From NCBI GenBank assembly GCA_038501785.1, contig JBAMJR010000180.1, positions 7,043,001-7,107,000 on the forward strand: a stretch of 64,000 bases of DNA. The letters run 5' to 3'. Positions 36,249-50,735 of the stretch are shown here, in pieces. Both the position numbers and the translations under genes were made by a program. Position 1 is the first letter of the stretch, and every line of letters begins with the position of its first letter. Source of the stretch: Myoxocephalus aenaeus. Its lineage: Eukaryota; Chordata; Actinopteri; Perciformes; Cottidae. The notes beneath the pieces were generated by a model. It ran no database searches and was not told where the DNA came from. It saw only the letters and a program-made list of their open reading frames with translations.

Positions 36249-37256
36249 ACGGGGACAGAACATGCACCGTTTGTGTGTGGATGTACGATATAAGGTGACA
36301 ATTTCAATTATTGTTTATTTTTTGAATACATTTCTCAATTTTCACATTATAATAAGTCTCTTTTGTATTGATCATAACTTATAAAAAACCTCAAAAGGAA
36401 ACATTGGAGTAATTTTTTTCTACTGGAGTAATTTTTTTTACTGCTTTTTTTTAACCTGAACCGAGCCGCATGTGTTTCAACCTACAACCTGTTAGATCTG
36501 AGTCACCTCATGAGCTTCAACAGGGACAACAACACACAACAACAAGCTGCACTGAAATTGCCCAACCTAAAAATGCTATTAATCAAATACTTCCGGACAT
36601 ATTTGTGCAGATGTGATGCGTCTTTTACACCAATTATAAAACAATTCAACTTTAAGAAAAAGTCCCCCTGCTGTGTCTTTTTAAAAATGTGTGTTAAGTT
36701 TATTGATCTTGACCAAATGCATTGAAGATATTTCAGATATATTCAGAAACAACAAGTCACTCTTCTTCAGTCACAGTCACATTTTCTTGAGGGGTCAGTT
36801 TGCGGGTAAAGCTGTGGTTGGACATGAATATAAAAAAGAGTTTTAACCTCAATCTTCATGCTGGGATGTATGCTGTTATAGTTTCTCTAAAACTCTTAAA
36901 GTATAGCGTTGAGTTTCCTCAATGATGTTTCCATTGAGTGTTTGTCACCAAAACACATTGTGTGCGTCATAAAAAGTCTCTTTTGTTTGCGTGCATGCAT
37001 CTGAAACCTGGAAGGGGTTCATGAACGCACCACATATACGTTGATTGAATGATAAAAGATGAATTGATGCCATACAATTGCTGCATGAAGTTACACAACT
37101 TGAGAAACATTCAATGCAAGCAGCAGTTTGGAATTAATATGGAAGTCAACATTATCAATGAATCAGTCAAACTGTATTCATATAAACAAAAAGTTGAAAA
37201 GAACATACCTTTTACTAAAAACAAAATCATTTAAATAAATATATAGATAATACATA

Positions 37257-37388
37257 ACTTTAAACTCCCACACAGTCTCTGTGTCACTCAAACAGCACAT
37301 TACTTCAACTTTGGTTGAGGTTGTTTCCTGTTTCCAACCCTTCTCTGACACTTCAACATGTAGCAGCAGCCTTTGTTCACAGTGCTCT
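37257..37388 (+). promoter_or_regulatory. 5' flank of GPCR copy 4 (same type as copy 1)
   Basis: About 130 bp homologous to 30407-30531 joins directly to the truncated 3' region of unit 3 at about 37257. A six-base difference (an inserted AGCACA-like run near 37293) and a few substitutions separate it from the copy 1 version. Confidence 0.5.
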
Positions 37389-37499
37389 CGCTCGATGTGA
37401 TTGGCCAGGAGGCGGGGTATGATTGTAGTCTCCCTCGCAGCTACTTTCACTCGCCTGCACTTGTGCGTCTCTCACAGAAACGATTGCGGTAAAAAAAAC

Positions 37500-38375
37500 A
37501 TGCTCAACGGTACTTTAGCGAATGGAACGGAGCCAAGCATGAGGAGCACGGCGTACGCTGTGGTGTTTGGGGTCGTGATGATGCTGGGTCTGCCTCTCAA
37601 CGTCGCCTCGCTGTGGATCCTGTGCACCCGCAAGAGCCTCAAGTCCTGCAATGTGATCTTCATGGTCAACCTGGCCCTCTCGGACCTGCTGCTCGTCATC
37701 AGCTTGTCCGCGAGGGTCTGCTTCCACGCCACGGGGGTCTGGCCTCTGGGCCCCATGGCGTGCATCTGGTTCATGATGCTCTTCCGCAACAACATCCGCT
37801 CCAGCTCCATCTTCATCACCTTCATCAGCGTGGACCGGCTGATGGCGGTGGTCTACCCTCTGAGGTCTCGCCATCTGCGCACCGCGTCCAACGCCTGGAA
37901 GGCCGTTGCGCTCGCCTGGATCTTCGTGTTGGCCGTGAACATCCCAGAGAGCGTGAGCCTCTCAGAATTCCTGTACAACTCCAATGAATCCAGCTGTTTT
38001 GAATATTCCAAAGATCCTCCAAGTTCAAAATTTAGATATTTTCAGCCCGTGCTGGTGCTCACCATGGTGGCGGTCAACATCGTGGCCACCGTTCTGGTGT
38101 CTCTGACTCTACGCACACGTCTGAACGACTCCGCCAGGGTGAAAAACAAGGTGAACGTCATGCTGATTTTCGCCATGAACTTGACGATGTTCGCCGTGTG
38201 TTTCGTGCCCGTGTCGATGTTCGCTTTCTTTGAATGCGACAGTAGTTGCCGCACGCCGCTGATCTGCCTCGCTAGTGTGAACTGCTGTCTGGATCCTCTC
38301 TTGTATTACTTCTCCTTTGACGGCTTCTGGAAGAGAAAAGAGGACGTGGATACTTCTGGTGCAAGAGAAGAGTAG
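37500..38375 (+). CDS. Class A GPCR, LPAR5/GPR35/GPR55-like, copy 4 (most diverged)
   Basis: Intact 291-residue receptor, the most distinct of the four. Relative to copy 3 it has A40, L97, P115, S188-E189 in place of K-R, V223, A229, E278, D280 and S282. That is ten replaced codons against one silent change (codon 191). K188-R189 to S-E swaps two positive charges for one negative in loop 2. The loop 3 sequence FFDCGSRC becomes FFECDSSC, which also removes a positive charge, so the extracellular face is more acidic and ligand preference could differ. Landmarks N67, D95, R146, W173, P270 and D298-P299 are unchanged. It carries the ancestral-type 5' flank and the longest 3' region. Confidence 0.9.
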   Translation: MLNGTLANGTEPSMRSTAYAVVFGVVMMLGLPLNVASLWILCTRKSLKSCNVIFMVNLALSDLLLVISLSARVCFHATGVWPLGPMACIWFMMLFRNNIRSSSIFITFISVDRLMAVVYPLRSRHLRTASNAWKAVALAWIFVLAVNIPESVSLSEFLYNSNESSCFEYSKDPPSSKFRYFQPVLVLTMVAVNIVATVLVSLTLRTRLNDSARVKNKVNVMLIFAMNLTMFAVCFVPVSMFAFFECDSSCRTPLICLASVNCCLDPLLYYFSFDGFWKRKEDVDTSGAREE

Positions 38376-40173
<1,798 letters not shown>

Positions 40174-40710
40174 TTTAAATAAAGAAAAGAAGAAGTAATT
40201 TGTATGTGTTAAACGCTGTGCCTTCCAAAATAAAGTCAGGTCATCTTGCTTTTTTGCATGACCCCCTCATAAATTGGAGACCACCCCTCGAGCTGCTCCA
40301 TATATGTTTAATGTGACCTTTGCGTGTGACCTCTTCGGGAGGAAGTTGAGTGCTGAGAGGCTGAAATGAGAAAACAAATTATTTTACCCAGCCTGCCCTC
40401 ATGTGTTGATGCTCAGCCGTAACACCACAGCACTGTTTGCTCAGTCTCGTCCTCACTCTGCCGAGGCCACGAAGTCAAATTCATTTTCGCTGCTATTTCG
40501 CGCCCGACGCCCCGAACGGCGTATGTGTGCGACGGCCTTTTTATTCCCGCGCCGAGCAGATTGTTTTTGTAGGTGGTTGAAAATTGGCTTAATTTGTGTC
40601 CATGTGAGGGGAGAAAAATGGTTTCAGAAACAAGCTGTCTATACCTGCAGCTCCTCCGTGTGTGTTTGCTCGGATTCCTCTGTATTACCTTTTTTATTTA
40701 TGTGAGTGAG

Positions 40711-40714
<4 letters not shown>
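40174..40714. other. Intergenic DNA, no gene recognised
   Basis: Single-copy-looking sequence after the GPCR array. No supported gene. Confidence 0.45.

Positions 40715-40769
<55 letters not shown>
40715..40769. repeat. (GT)n microsatellite
   Basis: About 27 GT units. Confidence 0.95.
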
Positions 40770-40771
<2 letters not shown>

Positions 40772-40932
40772 CAAGGTCGAGCTCATGTTTGTTTAGCGCT
40801 CTCTGTCTGTAAGTGACTGATACCCCAGATCTGGAGGAAACTGGGAAGGGTCTGACTGTGGCATGAATGTGTGTCTGCTGCGGCCGGTCACGGTCAGCTG
40901 ACCCTCAAACACCCCTAAGGTAAAAAGAGGAA

Positions 40933-40934
<2 letters not shown>

Positions 40935-40976
<42 letters not shown>

Positions 40977-41000
40977 TCTCTCTCTCTCTCTCTCTCTCTC
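40935..41000. repeat. Compound (AC)n(CT)n microsatellite
   Basis: AC tract 40935-40974 followed by CT tract 40977-41000. Confidence 0.94.
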
Positions 41001-42723
41001 GTTCCTCTTTTCCCAAGCATACACGAACGTTCGCAGTCGCATAAATACACGGCAAAAAAAAAAGAAAGGAAATCCTTAAACAGGTACATTCAGGTCTGCG
41101 AGCGTCGCTTGCCAAGACCGACACACAAGCCTGTTGAGCCGCAGCCAAGTCTGCCTTGGACCAGAGGAGGGCTGCTATTCAAAGACAACAGCAGCTTTTG
41201 GTGACTGTGGAGAGTCGGGCAGCTCAAAGAGCCAAAAGTGGAGCAAAGAGAGGGGAGGGGGGGATGAAAAAAAAAGGGAAGGACCAAATCAAAACGCTGA
41301 GCTCCTGAATGGACAGAGGAGACAACAAAGAGCAGAGGAACAACGATCCTCTGGCGTCCGCGTGCCTTCAGAGAACCCAAAGATCTTTCCCGAACAGATG
41401 GAAATGCGCAGTTAAACGTTTCCTTTGCGATGTGACACGCTCAGATACATCAGCGGTGTAGAGGGCCGAGTCACCATCGCTGGACCGCGCCGATGCTTTC
41501 CATCCGAAAAGGCAAAAGAGAGAGAATGAAGAGAGAGAGAGAGAGAGAAGCTGTTTCAATGTAAACCGCAGCGTGTGTTTGGGTTCAAGCGGCACGGCCC
41601 GGGTGAGTCAGGTGAGAACAAGTTGGTGTCGGGAAACGACTCGTGAGAAAAGAAACGTCTGATTGGTCAGTTGCTTCAGTTGGACTGATGATGTCAGAGG
41701 CCTCGTGTGTGTGACATCAAACGTAAAAATGAGCTGTGATCGGTTTCGGCCTGATTTCATGATGATATGCTCCAAATGTGCACAGTTCCCAAAATGTGAA
41801 AATATTGCCTCAATTTTGCATGCATTCAAATCCTTAAATCACCCCTGAATATTTTCACTGCATGCTTTTTTTTATTATTATTATGTTTTCCCACTGTTTA
41901 ATGCAGCCATTGATTTCCACACAGATGGAATGTAGGGAATTTTTTTGCACACTTAAAACGTGCTTGAGTTGCGTAATCCTATTCGGACTATGTGTGGCCC
42001 TCGTCCAACGAACCGGGGCCCCCCCATCTGAAAGTTTTTTCAGATGCCATAAATCACATAACTAATAATGTTTGGCTTTAACCTGATAAGCCCTATAGGG
42101 TCGATTGCTCCCCGAGTTTTTTTTTTATTGTATTGTTCGGTGCCTTCCCATCATCCCCCAGAGTAATACTGCACATCTTTAGAAAGATTAAGACCTAACG
42201 CATCTAAATATGCAATAGTAATCACAATAAACACAGGCATTGACATGTTATGAAGCATATTCAGTCAAAAAAAAACATGTTTTTTTGGTTCAGGAATTGA
42301 AAAATGAACGACTTTGACCTGAATCTTGCTCGCACCATAACATACTTGGTATGTAACTGACCGTCTTCCCCCAAAAAACCTCTGAGTCCTGCTTCAGAGT
42401 GCTAGACTCCCAAAGTCTCGTAGGTTACAGGGAAGTTACTTTGACTGAAGTCCGCCATTGTTAGGGGTACTTTTGAGTGTTTAGTGAAACGTTATTCTCT
42501 GTAATTTGACAGAATAATGACTTGAAAGGCCGTCATAACTAAAGTCATGACTAACTTTGACACCAACTTTGACACTTTGTCTGATGGATTCCTCAAAGAG
42601 CTTTTAATCGACGTCTGGGAGGGCAGAACATACGTTTCTAAAACACACCTGTGTGCTCTGCGCTAACAAACGGCTGAATCACTGCATGGCTTTTAGTCCT
42701 TTGTAATGGTTAAATGGAAAAGA
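41001..42723. other. Intergenic DNA, no gene recognised
   Basis: Purine-rich to about 41550 with a short (GA)n near 41530, then AT-rich. No gene is supported. Confidence 0.45.
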
Positions 42724-42755
42724 TCGAAACTATTCATGGCCATGAATAGTTTCGA
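42724..42755. repeat. 32-bp perfect palindrome
   Basis: TCGAAACTATTCATGG followed immediately by its exact complement CCATGAATAGTTTCGA, with no spacer. The next bases outward (A and A) do not pair. Confidence 0.97.
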
Positions 42756-43118
42756 AATGTGAATTTTCATTTTCCTACTGGAGAGGCACTATAAAGTGGA
42801 CTTGTGTGTAGTTTGCAGTAATGGGATTGAGAGATGTGCGAAGGCTTTGAGTACGATGACAACTTCTGGCCTACTTCCTGCCAGCGAGGCGAGGCCAAGC
42901 GGGACCAGAAGGCGCTCTCGCAGCTTCAGACCTCCGCATGAGGTAGGCGGCATCAAAGCGCCGCCGCCGACACTTCCTCAGAATGAGCCGGCGGGGAAAA
43001 CGCCAGGGGGAGGACGGTCTCTCTCTCTCTCTTTGCATTTCTCTCCCTCCTCTCATCCCCTCCCTCCTGCAGCCCAGGCTCAGCTGTCAGTGGGAGTATG
43101 CAGAGACGCTGCACTCTG

Positions 43119-43119
<1 letters not shown>
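42756..43119. other. Intergenic DNA, no gene recognised
   Basis: GC-richer with a short CT tract near 43018-43033. No exon is supported. Confidence 0.45.

Positions 43120-43192
<73 letters not shown>
43120..43192. repeat. (AC)n microsatellite
   Basis: Uninterrupted AC tract of about 73 bp. Confidence 0.96.
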
Positions 43193-43194
<2 letters not shown>

Positions 43195-43764
43195 ACACTG
43201 GAGAGCCAGAGCAGAGACGAGTGGTGGATGGAGAGATCTGAATGTAGTGACAGTGGAGTGATTATGCCTGCATGGGGAGAAAGATGGAGGCGTCAGGAGG
43301 GAGGGTGGCAGAGCCGGGTTGAGCGACGGAACAAACGGAAACACGGGAGGTTGATTAGTTGAGACAAAATGACCTCTCAGGCGAGGGACAGATAAGAGAA
43401 AGGAGGGAGGGCGGTCGCTTGAGCACAGGAGATGAGGCCCCAGCAGCTCTGGACAGGAAGCGGGCTGACAGGGAGCAAACAGCGGGCGGCCCACCTGACT
43501 TTGACCTGCAATCTCAAGTCTGAATCTATTCCTCCGAGAGAAAACCATTTAGATGTGTTTTTTTTTTTCTTTTTAAATGTAAACGTCTAACCGCACGCAC
43601 TTCTCTGCGAGGACTCTGACGGCCCACCGCACCGGCGGTTTCACGGGCCGAAGGAGATGGCTTCCTCCGCTCTATGTGTGCGGTAAATGACCAAATTAAG
43701 ACGCCTGAGTGTGCTTTTCTGTCTGTCAACACTTGCTGTGCACAGAGGGATGTCCACCCAAAAG

Positions 43765-43766
<2 letters not shown>
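43193..43766. other. Intergenic purine-rich DNA, no gene recognised
   Basis: GA-rich at the left. Open frames here are extensions of the AC tracts. Confidence 0.45.

Positions 43767-43829
<63 letters not shown>
43767..43829. repeat. (AC)n microsatellite
   Basis: Uninterrupted AC tract of about 63 bp. Confidence 0.96.
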
Positions 43830-43832
<3 letters not shown>

Positions 43833-45115
43833 CTGTGTGTCTCTGTGCAACAACATGCTGAGGCTGAAAGATAAATGTATGAAATGGACTTCCATACTCC
43901 TGCATCTCAACTGTATTTGTGTAACAATGGCGAGACGGGAACACGGACGCCGAGCTCGGTATTGGTATTTCGCGAAAAGGATCCGCGTGGACGACCACAT
44001 TGTGTCTGGATATAATACACGTGTTATCGATTATGGAGTATCCTGGGTTCAATGATGATCCGCGACTCGTACATCTCTGCTAAATCGCCCGAAAATACAT
44101 CACAACACTGCGCTGTGAGTCTGCTTAGTGACAAAAGCTAACGCGTGCCCCGCTATGGGGAAATGTCAGCCAGGTGCACTGAGGGAGACTCATTAGCCGC
44201 GGCGGCGCGCTGCAGCAGAGTATCATAAATGGATTTGGAATGAGCCCGGTGCAGCCTCCACATTTTGTGCTTTAAGAATAGAAATCGATAAGGGAAACCA
44301 AACGGTACCATCGGCTTCCTTCGCTTCACAATGTTCTCCGCCCGAGCTGATGCAACTTCAGCCGTGAGAGCGGACGCTGTTTCCATTTTACTTTCTTTTA
44401 TTCTTCTTTTTTTTAAGGTTGTCAACAGTCTGGACAACCTTAGAGCGTCCTTGTCGATGCCTTTCCTGCAGGCGGCGGCGGCGGCGCTTATTTAAATCCT
44501 TTAGTTGCGTCGGGAGAGGCCCTCACTGCGCATTATGTATGTATTACACCACGCCGTGGAGTCATCATCAATTTGGAACTAATATCCTCATGTTCTTCTT
44601 ATTGTTTCCATCATCATTTAGCAAACCTAAACAGCAAATGGCTGCCTGTAATGTATGTCACCGATATTTCCCAAAGGTGAAATACTTACAGGAGACAAAT
44701 AGAATTGCACATTAAACTACTCAGCCAGGTCAGATTGCTTCACACGCACAGTGTGAGAGAAACTTTTTTATTTCTTTTCCCCCACCTCCTCTGGACTCTG
44801 AGCAGACAGACGGACACAGTGTGATATCACATTAGCATTATAGCATGCCATTCACTACTCCCAGGGTGGCTGGATACGGTGGCCCAGTGGCCATAATGTG
44901 TGTCAATATTGAAAAAGAAGAAGGTGGGGGTGAAGAACATTTTCCATTTGCAGCAGGTTCTAATTTTGAGAATGGCCTTGATGGAAATACTTCATCATAA
45001 CGGGCTACTTTAATCTCAAATGTTGTCATTTCTTTCTAAAATATGCAAAAATGGAAAAATATCTGAGCGCCATGGCTCATTTTGCCAAAAAATAATGTTA
45101 TTGTCTCTCATAATT

Positions 45116-45118
<3 letters not shown>
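43830..45118. other. Intergenic DNA, no gene recognised
   Basis: Includes a short GGC run near 44473-44487. No gene is supported. Confidence 0.45.
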
Positions 45119-45160
<42 letters not shown>

Positions 45161-45165
45161 TGTGT
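45119..45165. repeat. (GT)n microsatellite
   Basis: GT tract with one TATG interruption. Confidence 0.94.
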
Positions 45166-45784
45166 CCTATTATACTCAGAGAGTAACCTGCCTTGCTGGG
45201 TAAAGAGTGGGTGTTTCACACTCAGATTTACTGCGTTGTTTTTCGTTGATTAATGGCTGCAATCTGGAGGAGATCTGTGGCCGCGCTGTAAAGCCTTGAG
45301 GAATATATTATGTTAGCCTTTACTTCGTGTCCTTAAATGTTCAGCATTTCATATTATGTGGAATTTGTCATCTATTTTCATTGGTTTTATATTTAATATG
45401 CGTGCACATGATATAGCTGTGATCTCTTAAATGCCGAGGCCCCTCGAGGGTCCCCGCACCACGGCTTTGGTTTCTCTGAAAGCCCTGTTTGTCGGCTGTA
45501 AACCACTTTCGGCGTTTCCCCGGTGAAAAGAAGACCGCATTTAATTGCATCGATGGTGTGGATTCAAATCTGTGCATTGTCATCTTTTTGTATTATTATT
45601 TCTCTCTCCCTCCAGATAACGCCGGCAATATTTTTGCTCTGCCGCCGGGAAAATAATCCTAAACCAGCGGAGATAGTCCAAAGAGAAAAGTTCCTTTGAG
45701 ATAGTCTACTCAGGAAAATTGAAAAAAGTTATTATTAATCCTACTGCCCGGCACCAAGTGGAAAAAAACAACCACCAAACCCTT

Positions 45785-45786
<2 letters not shown>
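45166..45786. other. Intergenic DNA, no gene recognised
   Basis: No supported feature. Confidence 0.45.

Positions 45787-45867
<81 letters not shown>
45787..45867. repeat. (AC)n microsatellite
   Basis: Uninterrupted AC tract of about 81 bp. Confidence 0.96.
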
Positions 45868-47255
<1,388 letters not shown>

Positions 47256-47319
47256 ATGCTGAGGATAGCCGGCGTGCTGGCCGTAGTGGCTCTGGGGCTG
47301 ACCGCCGCGCACACCAAAG
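47256..47319 (+). CDS. clstn2: Signal-peptide first coding exon, probable calsyntenin-2
   Basis: ATG with A at -3 opens MLRIAGVLAVVALGLTAA followed by HTK, a textbook secretory signal peptide. The favoured donor is AAAG|GTACGG (GT at 47320), leaving 21 codons plus one G. Alternative donors lie at 47325 and 47329. From memory, calsyntenin precursors have a signal peptide followed by K/R-V/A-N-K-H-K-P-W. A K codon plus a leading G would fit a second exon beginning with V or A. In mammals CLSTN2 lies on the plus side next to the minus-strand RBP2/RBP1 genes, which is the orientation seen here with the retinol-binding protein exon at 196-268. Calsyntenins are single-pass synaptic cadherin-like proteins. 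That a secreted or membrane protein starts here is well supported. The clstn2 name is inference (about even odds). Confidence 0.55.
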
Positions 47320-47477
47320 GTACGGTAGGTGAAGGGCAACCCGCTCGCGCCGCGCGCGGATGCGCATCCGTGCGCGCGCGCGTGCGCCATACAGCTTTAT
47401 TACGAGAGGTGAACGTGGCCGGAGAAGGCTGCGCTTTGCTGGATGCAGAGACACGTTCATCTGACTCAGAGAACTGC

Positions 47478-47479
<2 letters not shown>

Positions 47480-47569
<90 letters not shown>
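47480..47569. repeat. (GT)n microsatellite, ~90 bp
   Basis: Uninterrupted GT tract about 160 bp into the presumed intron. Confidence 0.96.
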
Positions 47570-48784
47570 GCTCTCCTGCAGTGTTGCTCTTTAGACTTGT
47601 GGAGACACTTAATAATCTCTGTATCACTGCACGGCCCCAAATAGCACTTGAGGGTATTTGTTCCATCTCCCACTGCCTCCCTGTGCAGAAGATTTAGGGA
47701 GGTGTTCCACACTGAGCTCTACCGGCACAATTCATTGGGTCAATCCCATGTGGCATCGCTGTGGTGTGTCAGGGACTTGCAGTCTTGTTGTGTTGCCCTT
47801 CTTCTCCTTTTTGTTGCGAGCATACTCATATTTGTTGGATGTTGAAGACACATTGTGTTCCACTGTGAGACTTCAGGATGCTGTGGGTCTTTCCCGTTTG
47901 TCACTGATGGGTAAAGGGATCTGAAGATTTTTTTTCCGTGAACACCTGCAAAGAAGCAGCATTTGGAATCTTCCAAATCCATTTTTTTTTTAGATATTTT
48001 TGAGATTGGAAATTGGTATAGAAATGTCATTTAAACTGTGATGTTTCTACGAGTGCACGTGTGGCCGGAGATTATCTTGTTGTGGTGAGAACGCCCACTC
48101 AAAGATTCCAACTCTCTTGTGCACAAGCATGAGTAAATTCCTCCCAACGCTAAATAAATAAATAAATACATACATGCACGTCAACCTGTGAGTAATGCTA
48201 TACGCCTGTGAATGCCGGCAACATGGCAGCAGACTTATCTTGCAGGAGCATGAGGACATCATCAGATCCGCACTTTTTTGCAGCTGCTGCACGTTCACCC
48301 AGACGATGGACCCATCCATCTGACATCATATATGCATTGTGTACATGATATGCAAATAGAGCATTTTGCGGGGATGTATCAACATGCTAATTTCATTCAC
48401 GGCTGCGATTGGCTTGTTAAAATGCCACAACAACATGATAAACAATCCCCAAAAGCCCCTCCGAGAGATAATAATGACACAAAGATGCCATAAATGTGTG
48501 CCATTATACCGTCGGCGGGTTTCCTGCTCCGTCGCCGAAGCTATTTTTAGGAACCGCCAGTATCCCCACTGCAGCGGGACGGCTCAATTCGCCAGCGAGC
48601 TCGCCATGTGCCGTCGGTAAACGCGGCAACAGGTCCGTGCTAATCAACTCCCTGTAGACGGAGGCTGCTTTTTATTTATTTTATTTTTTTACGCAGCCAA
48701 GTAACAAGGTGACACCTTGTCAGTTTCGTCTGGCAGCCGAGTGCGAAAAGCTGTCCTCCTTCGACGCGGGAAAGCTGGTCTTTG

Positions 48785-48785
<1 letters not shown>

Positions 48786-48817
<32 letters not shown>
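48786..48817. repeat. (GT)n microsatellite
   Basis: About 16 GT units. Confidence 0.93.
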
Positions 48818-48818
<1 letters not shown>

Positions 48819-50465
48819 AAGGACAACATATGCTAATAGAGCTGTTACAGGCCGTGACCCCGGCCCAGAGGTCAAGCTATTGCCTCTTACGCATTTTCAT
48901 TTAAATTAGACTCCTGCTTGTGGTTGGAGGATCTGCATGAAACTGTCACCTGTTTGGGGATATTGTGTGTTAACCCTGATAGGTTCTTATATGTAATAAT
49001 ACTGCAGGACGCAGCAGGAAAAGTTCCATTGTTTTTTAGTTTTTCTTTGCTTTCGTAACCAGAGCTCGGCTGCGAAGTAAACAAATTACTGCCAAGTCAA
49101 CGGGGGAGGGGGAAACCAAGCCCAGCATGGCTCTAATTGATTCCCTCGGGCCGCTGTACAGAGCAGTTAAATCCAGGAGAAAATAAGAGCGCGCTGTCTC
49201 CGGGATCTGTTGCCACGCTGACCCTTTCCCGCCTCGCCCATTTCCCGTCACAGTTGGCAGGAAGCAGAGCTCATCTGGGAAGCAACAGACCGGAATTGTC
49301 TTCCCCCCCATTTCCCGAACCCTCCGTTTTTTTTTTAAACGACAGCTGATACGGCGGCATTCGCGTCAAGCGTGGCGGTGGTACCCGCCTCCCGCGTGGC
49401 GCCAATATGCGCCGAGCCGTTTTCCACAGATAGCTTTAAAACGCCCGCAACCCCTGTCATTTTCTGTTTAGCCGCCGTTTCACTCGAGGAAAAGCGCGGT
49501 CGTGCGGCTTCCTTTAATCACCGTCGCCCTCGAGTCATCCAGTCAGACTTAGCGCCTCTCTAAATGTGTGCGTGTCGACTTTAGCATGTGTTTCAGAGGT
49601 TGTCAGTAATCGGAGCTTGAAGCGATAGAGTGCGGCCGACGTGTCGACAGCCCGCAAAGTATGCAAAAGTGGGCGAGGAGGCGATGTCGTTTACAAAAAG
49701 GAATTATTACATTCATGGAAGCACGCTCCGGCTCAAACGATTTCCTCAGGACCGACCGTGTCGCCGCTCGACAGGAGCGGAAGAATCTTCTGGCAGCGAA
49801 GCAGAAAGAGCTATATAGAGTTTTCTTTTTCTTTTTCTTTTTTTTTTGCCAGTGGGTGCCCGGAGCCACCGCTTTTGTGTAATTCCAAGCAATATGAACT
49901 CTGAATTTAGATAGCTCATTACCAGCACAGTGCATTTTAATTCAGCTACCCAGTGTGTGACTCTTTGTATGGCGGAACCTCTTTGCGGCTTTATTACGTC
50001 CAGATAAACACAACTGTACATGTTTTTTTTTCTTCTCTTCTTCTTTCTTCTTCTTTGCAGTCTGTAAACATGCATTTGAATGTAATATTCAACCTTTTTG
50101 CGCTTCAGGGCTGCTCGGGAAGTTGCAAGGTTAATTGACGCGAGTCCTATAATTTATGGTTTTCTATAGAGGGCTTCTGCATGCGCTCCTCCGTCGAGTA
50201 ACACTCGATTAAGTGGATTTAATAGACTGCGCAAAGAATTACACGAAAGCGTCGCTTTAAATCACGTGTTTATCTGAGATATGTTCATACGTTTCTTTAA
50301 AACTAAGTTATTCAGCATGAAATGACTGATTTTTCGACTAGTTGGCGTAAAGGTGGCAGCCCTATATGTTTGTGCCAAGAAGGTCCTAAGAGCAAATATA
50401 ACAAGTGGAAAGAGGCAGATTTATGTCCACCCCCCTTTGGAGAGAGGAAGTGCATTATGGGAGCG

Positions 50466-50564
50466 CTCTATAAATCCTCCAACGAAGAGGGCGGGGGGTG
50501 GGGCTTAGTGGTGTGATGCAACATCGGGGTGCCTGGCCACTGATCCCAGCGCAGCAGAGCAGCC
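50466..50564 (+). promoter_or_regulatory. TATA/GC-box promoter-like segment
   Basis: CTCTATAAATCC (TATA-like, about 50466-50477) is followed by GGGCGGGGGG (GC box, about 50489-50498). The ATG in strong Kozak context lies at 50565, roughly 95 bp from the TATA-like element. The spacing suits a core promoter with a short leader. Confidence 0.4.
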
Positions 50565-50735
50565 ATGGCAGACAGTAAAGAGGGATTCACGCTGGACGCG
50601 CTTATCCGTGGTCTTCAGGCGGAGGAGGGAGGCCTTCCCGTGATTCCTGATACGAGATCACAAACGCTGAGTTTATTTGCTCACGAGGACCGAACGCTTT
50701 CCCTTCTGCCTCGGTGTGAAATGAGTGCACAGTAG
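50565..50735 (+). CDS. Possible small first exon or ORF, 56 codons, unidentified
   Basis: GCCATGG at 50562-50568 is a near-perfect Kozak start. The frame reads MADSKEGFTLDALIRGLQAE and continues non-repetitively to TAG (50733-50735). The first 40 or so residues have normal composition, acidic and then amphipathic, and resemble a real amino terminus. I do not recognise the family. It may be the first exon of a gene that splices onward (a CTCG|GTGTGA near 50713 is a weak donor), an alternative first exon of the gene starting at 47256, or chance. A TATA-like and GC-box segment directly upstream is the main reason to list it. Confidence 0.3.
   Translation: MADSKEGFTLDALIRGLQAEEGGLPVIPDTRSQTLSLFAHEDRTLSLLPRCEMSAQ

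Larger units (their letters stand above)
47320..50465 (+). other. Presumed intron 1 (left part), no second exon recognised
   Basis: Begins with CpG-rich DNA and an alternating GC-GC run (about 47366-47385). After the microsatellite at 47480 it becomes ordinary sequence. No exon with the expected calsyntenin NKHKPW start was found anywhere to the right in this window, as would fit the very long first intron known for this gene in mammals. Confidence 0.4.

Noticed and set aside
31762..36725. A 71-codon frame repeated after GPCR copies 1, 2 and 3
   Set aside because: Its preservation follows from recent duplication of the whole unit. The corresponding stretch in unit 4 is frameshifted, and the composition is not protein-like.
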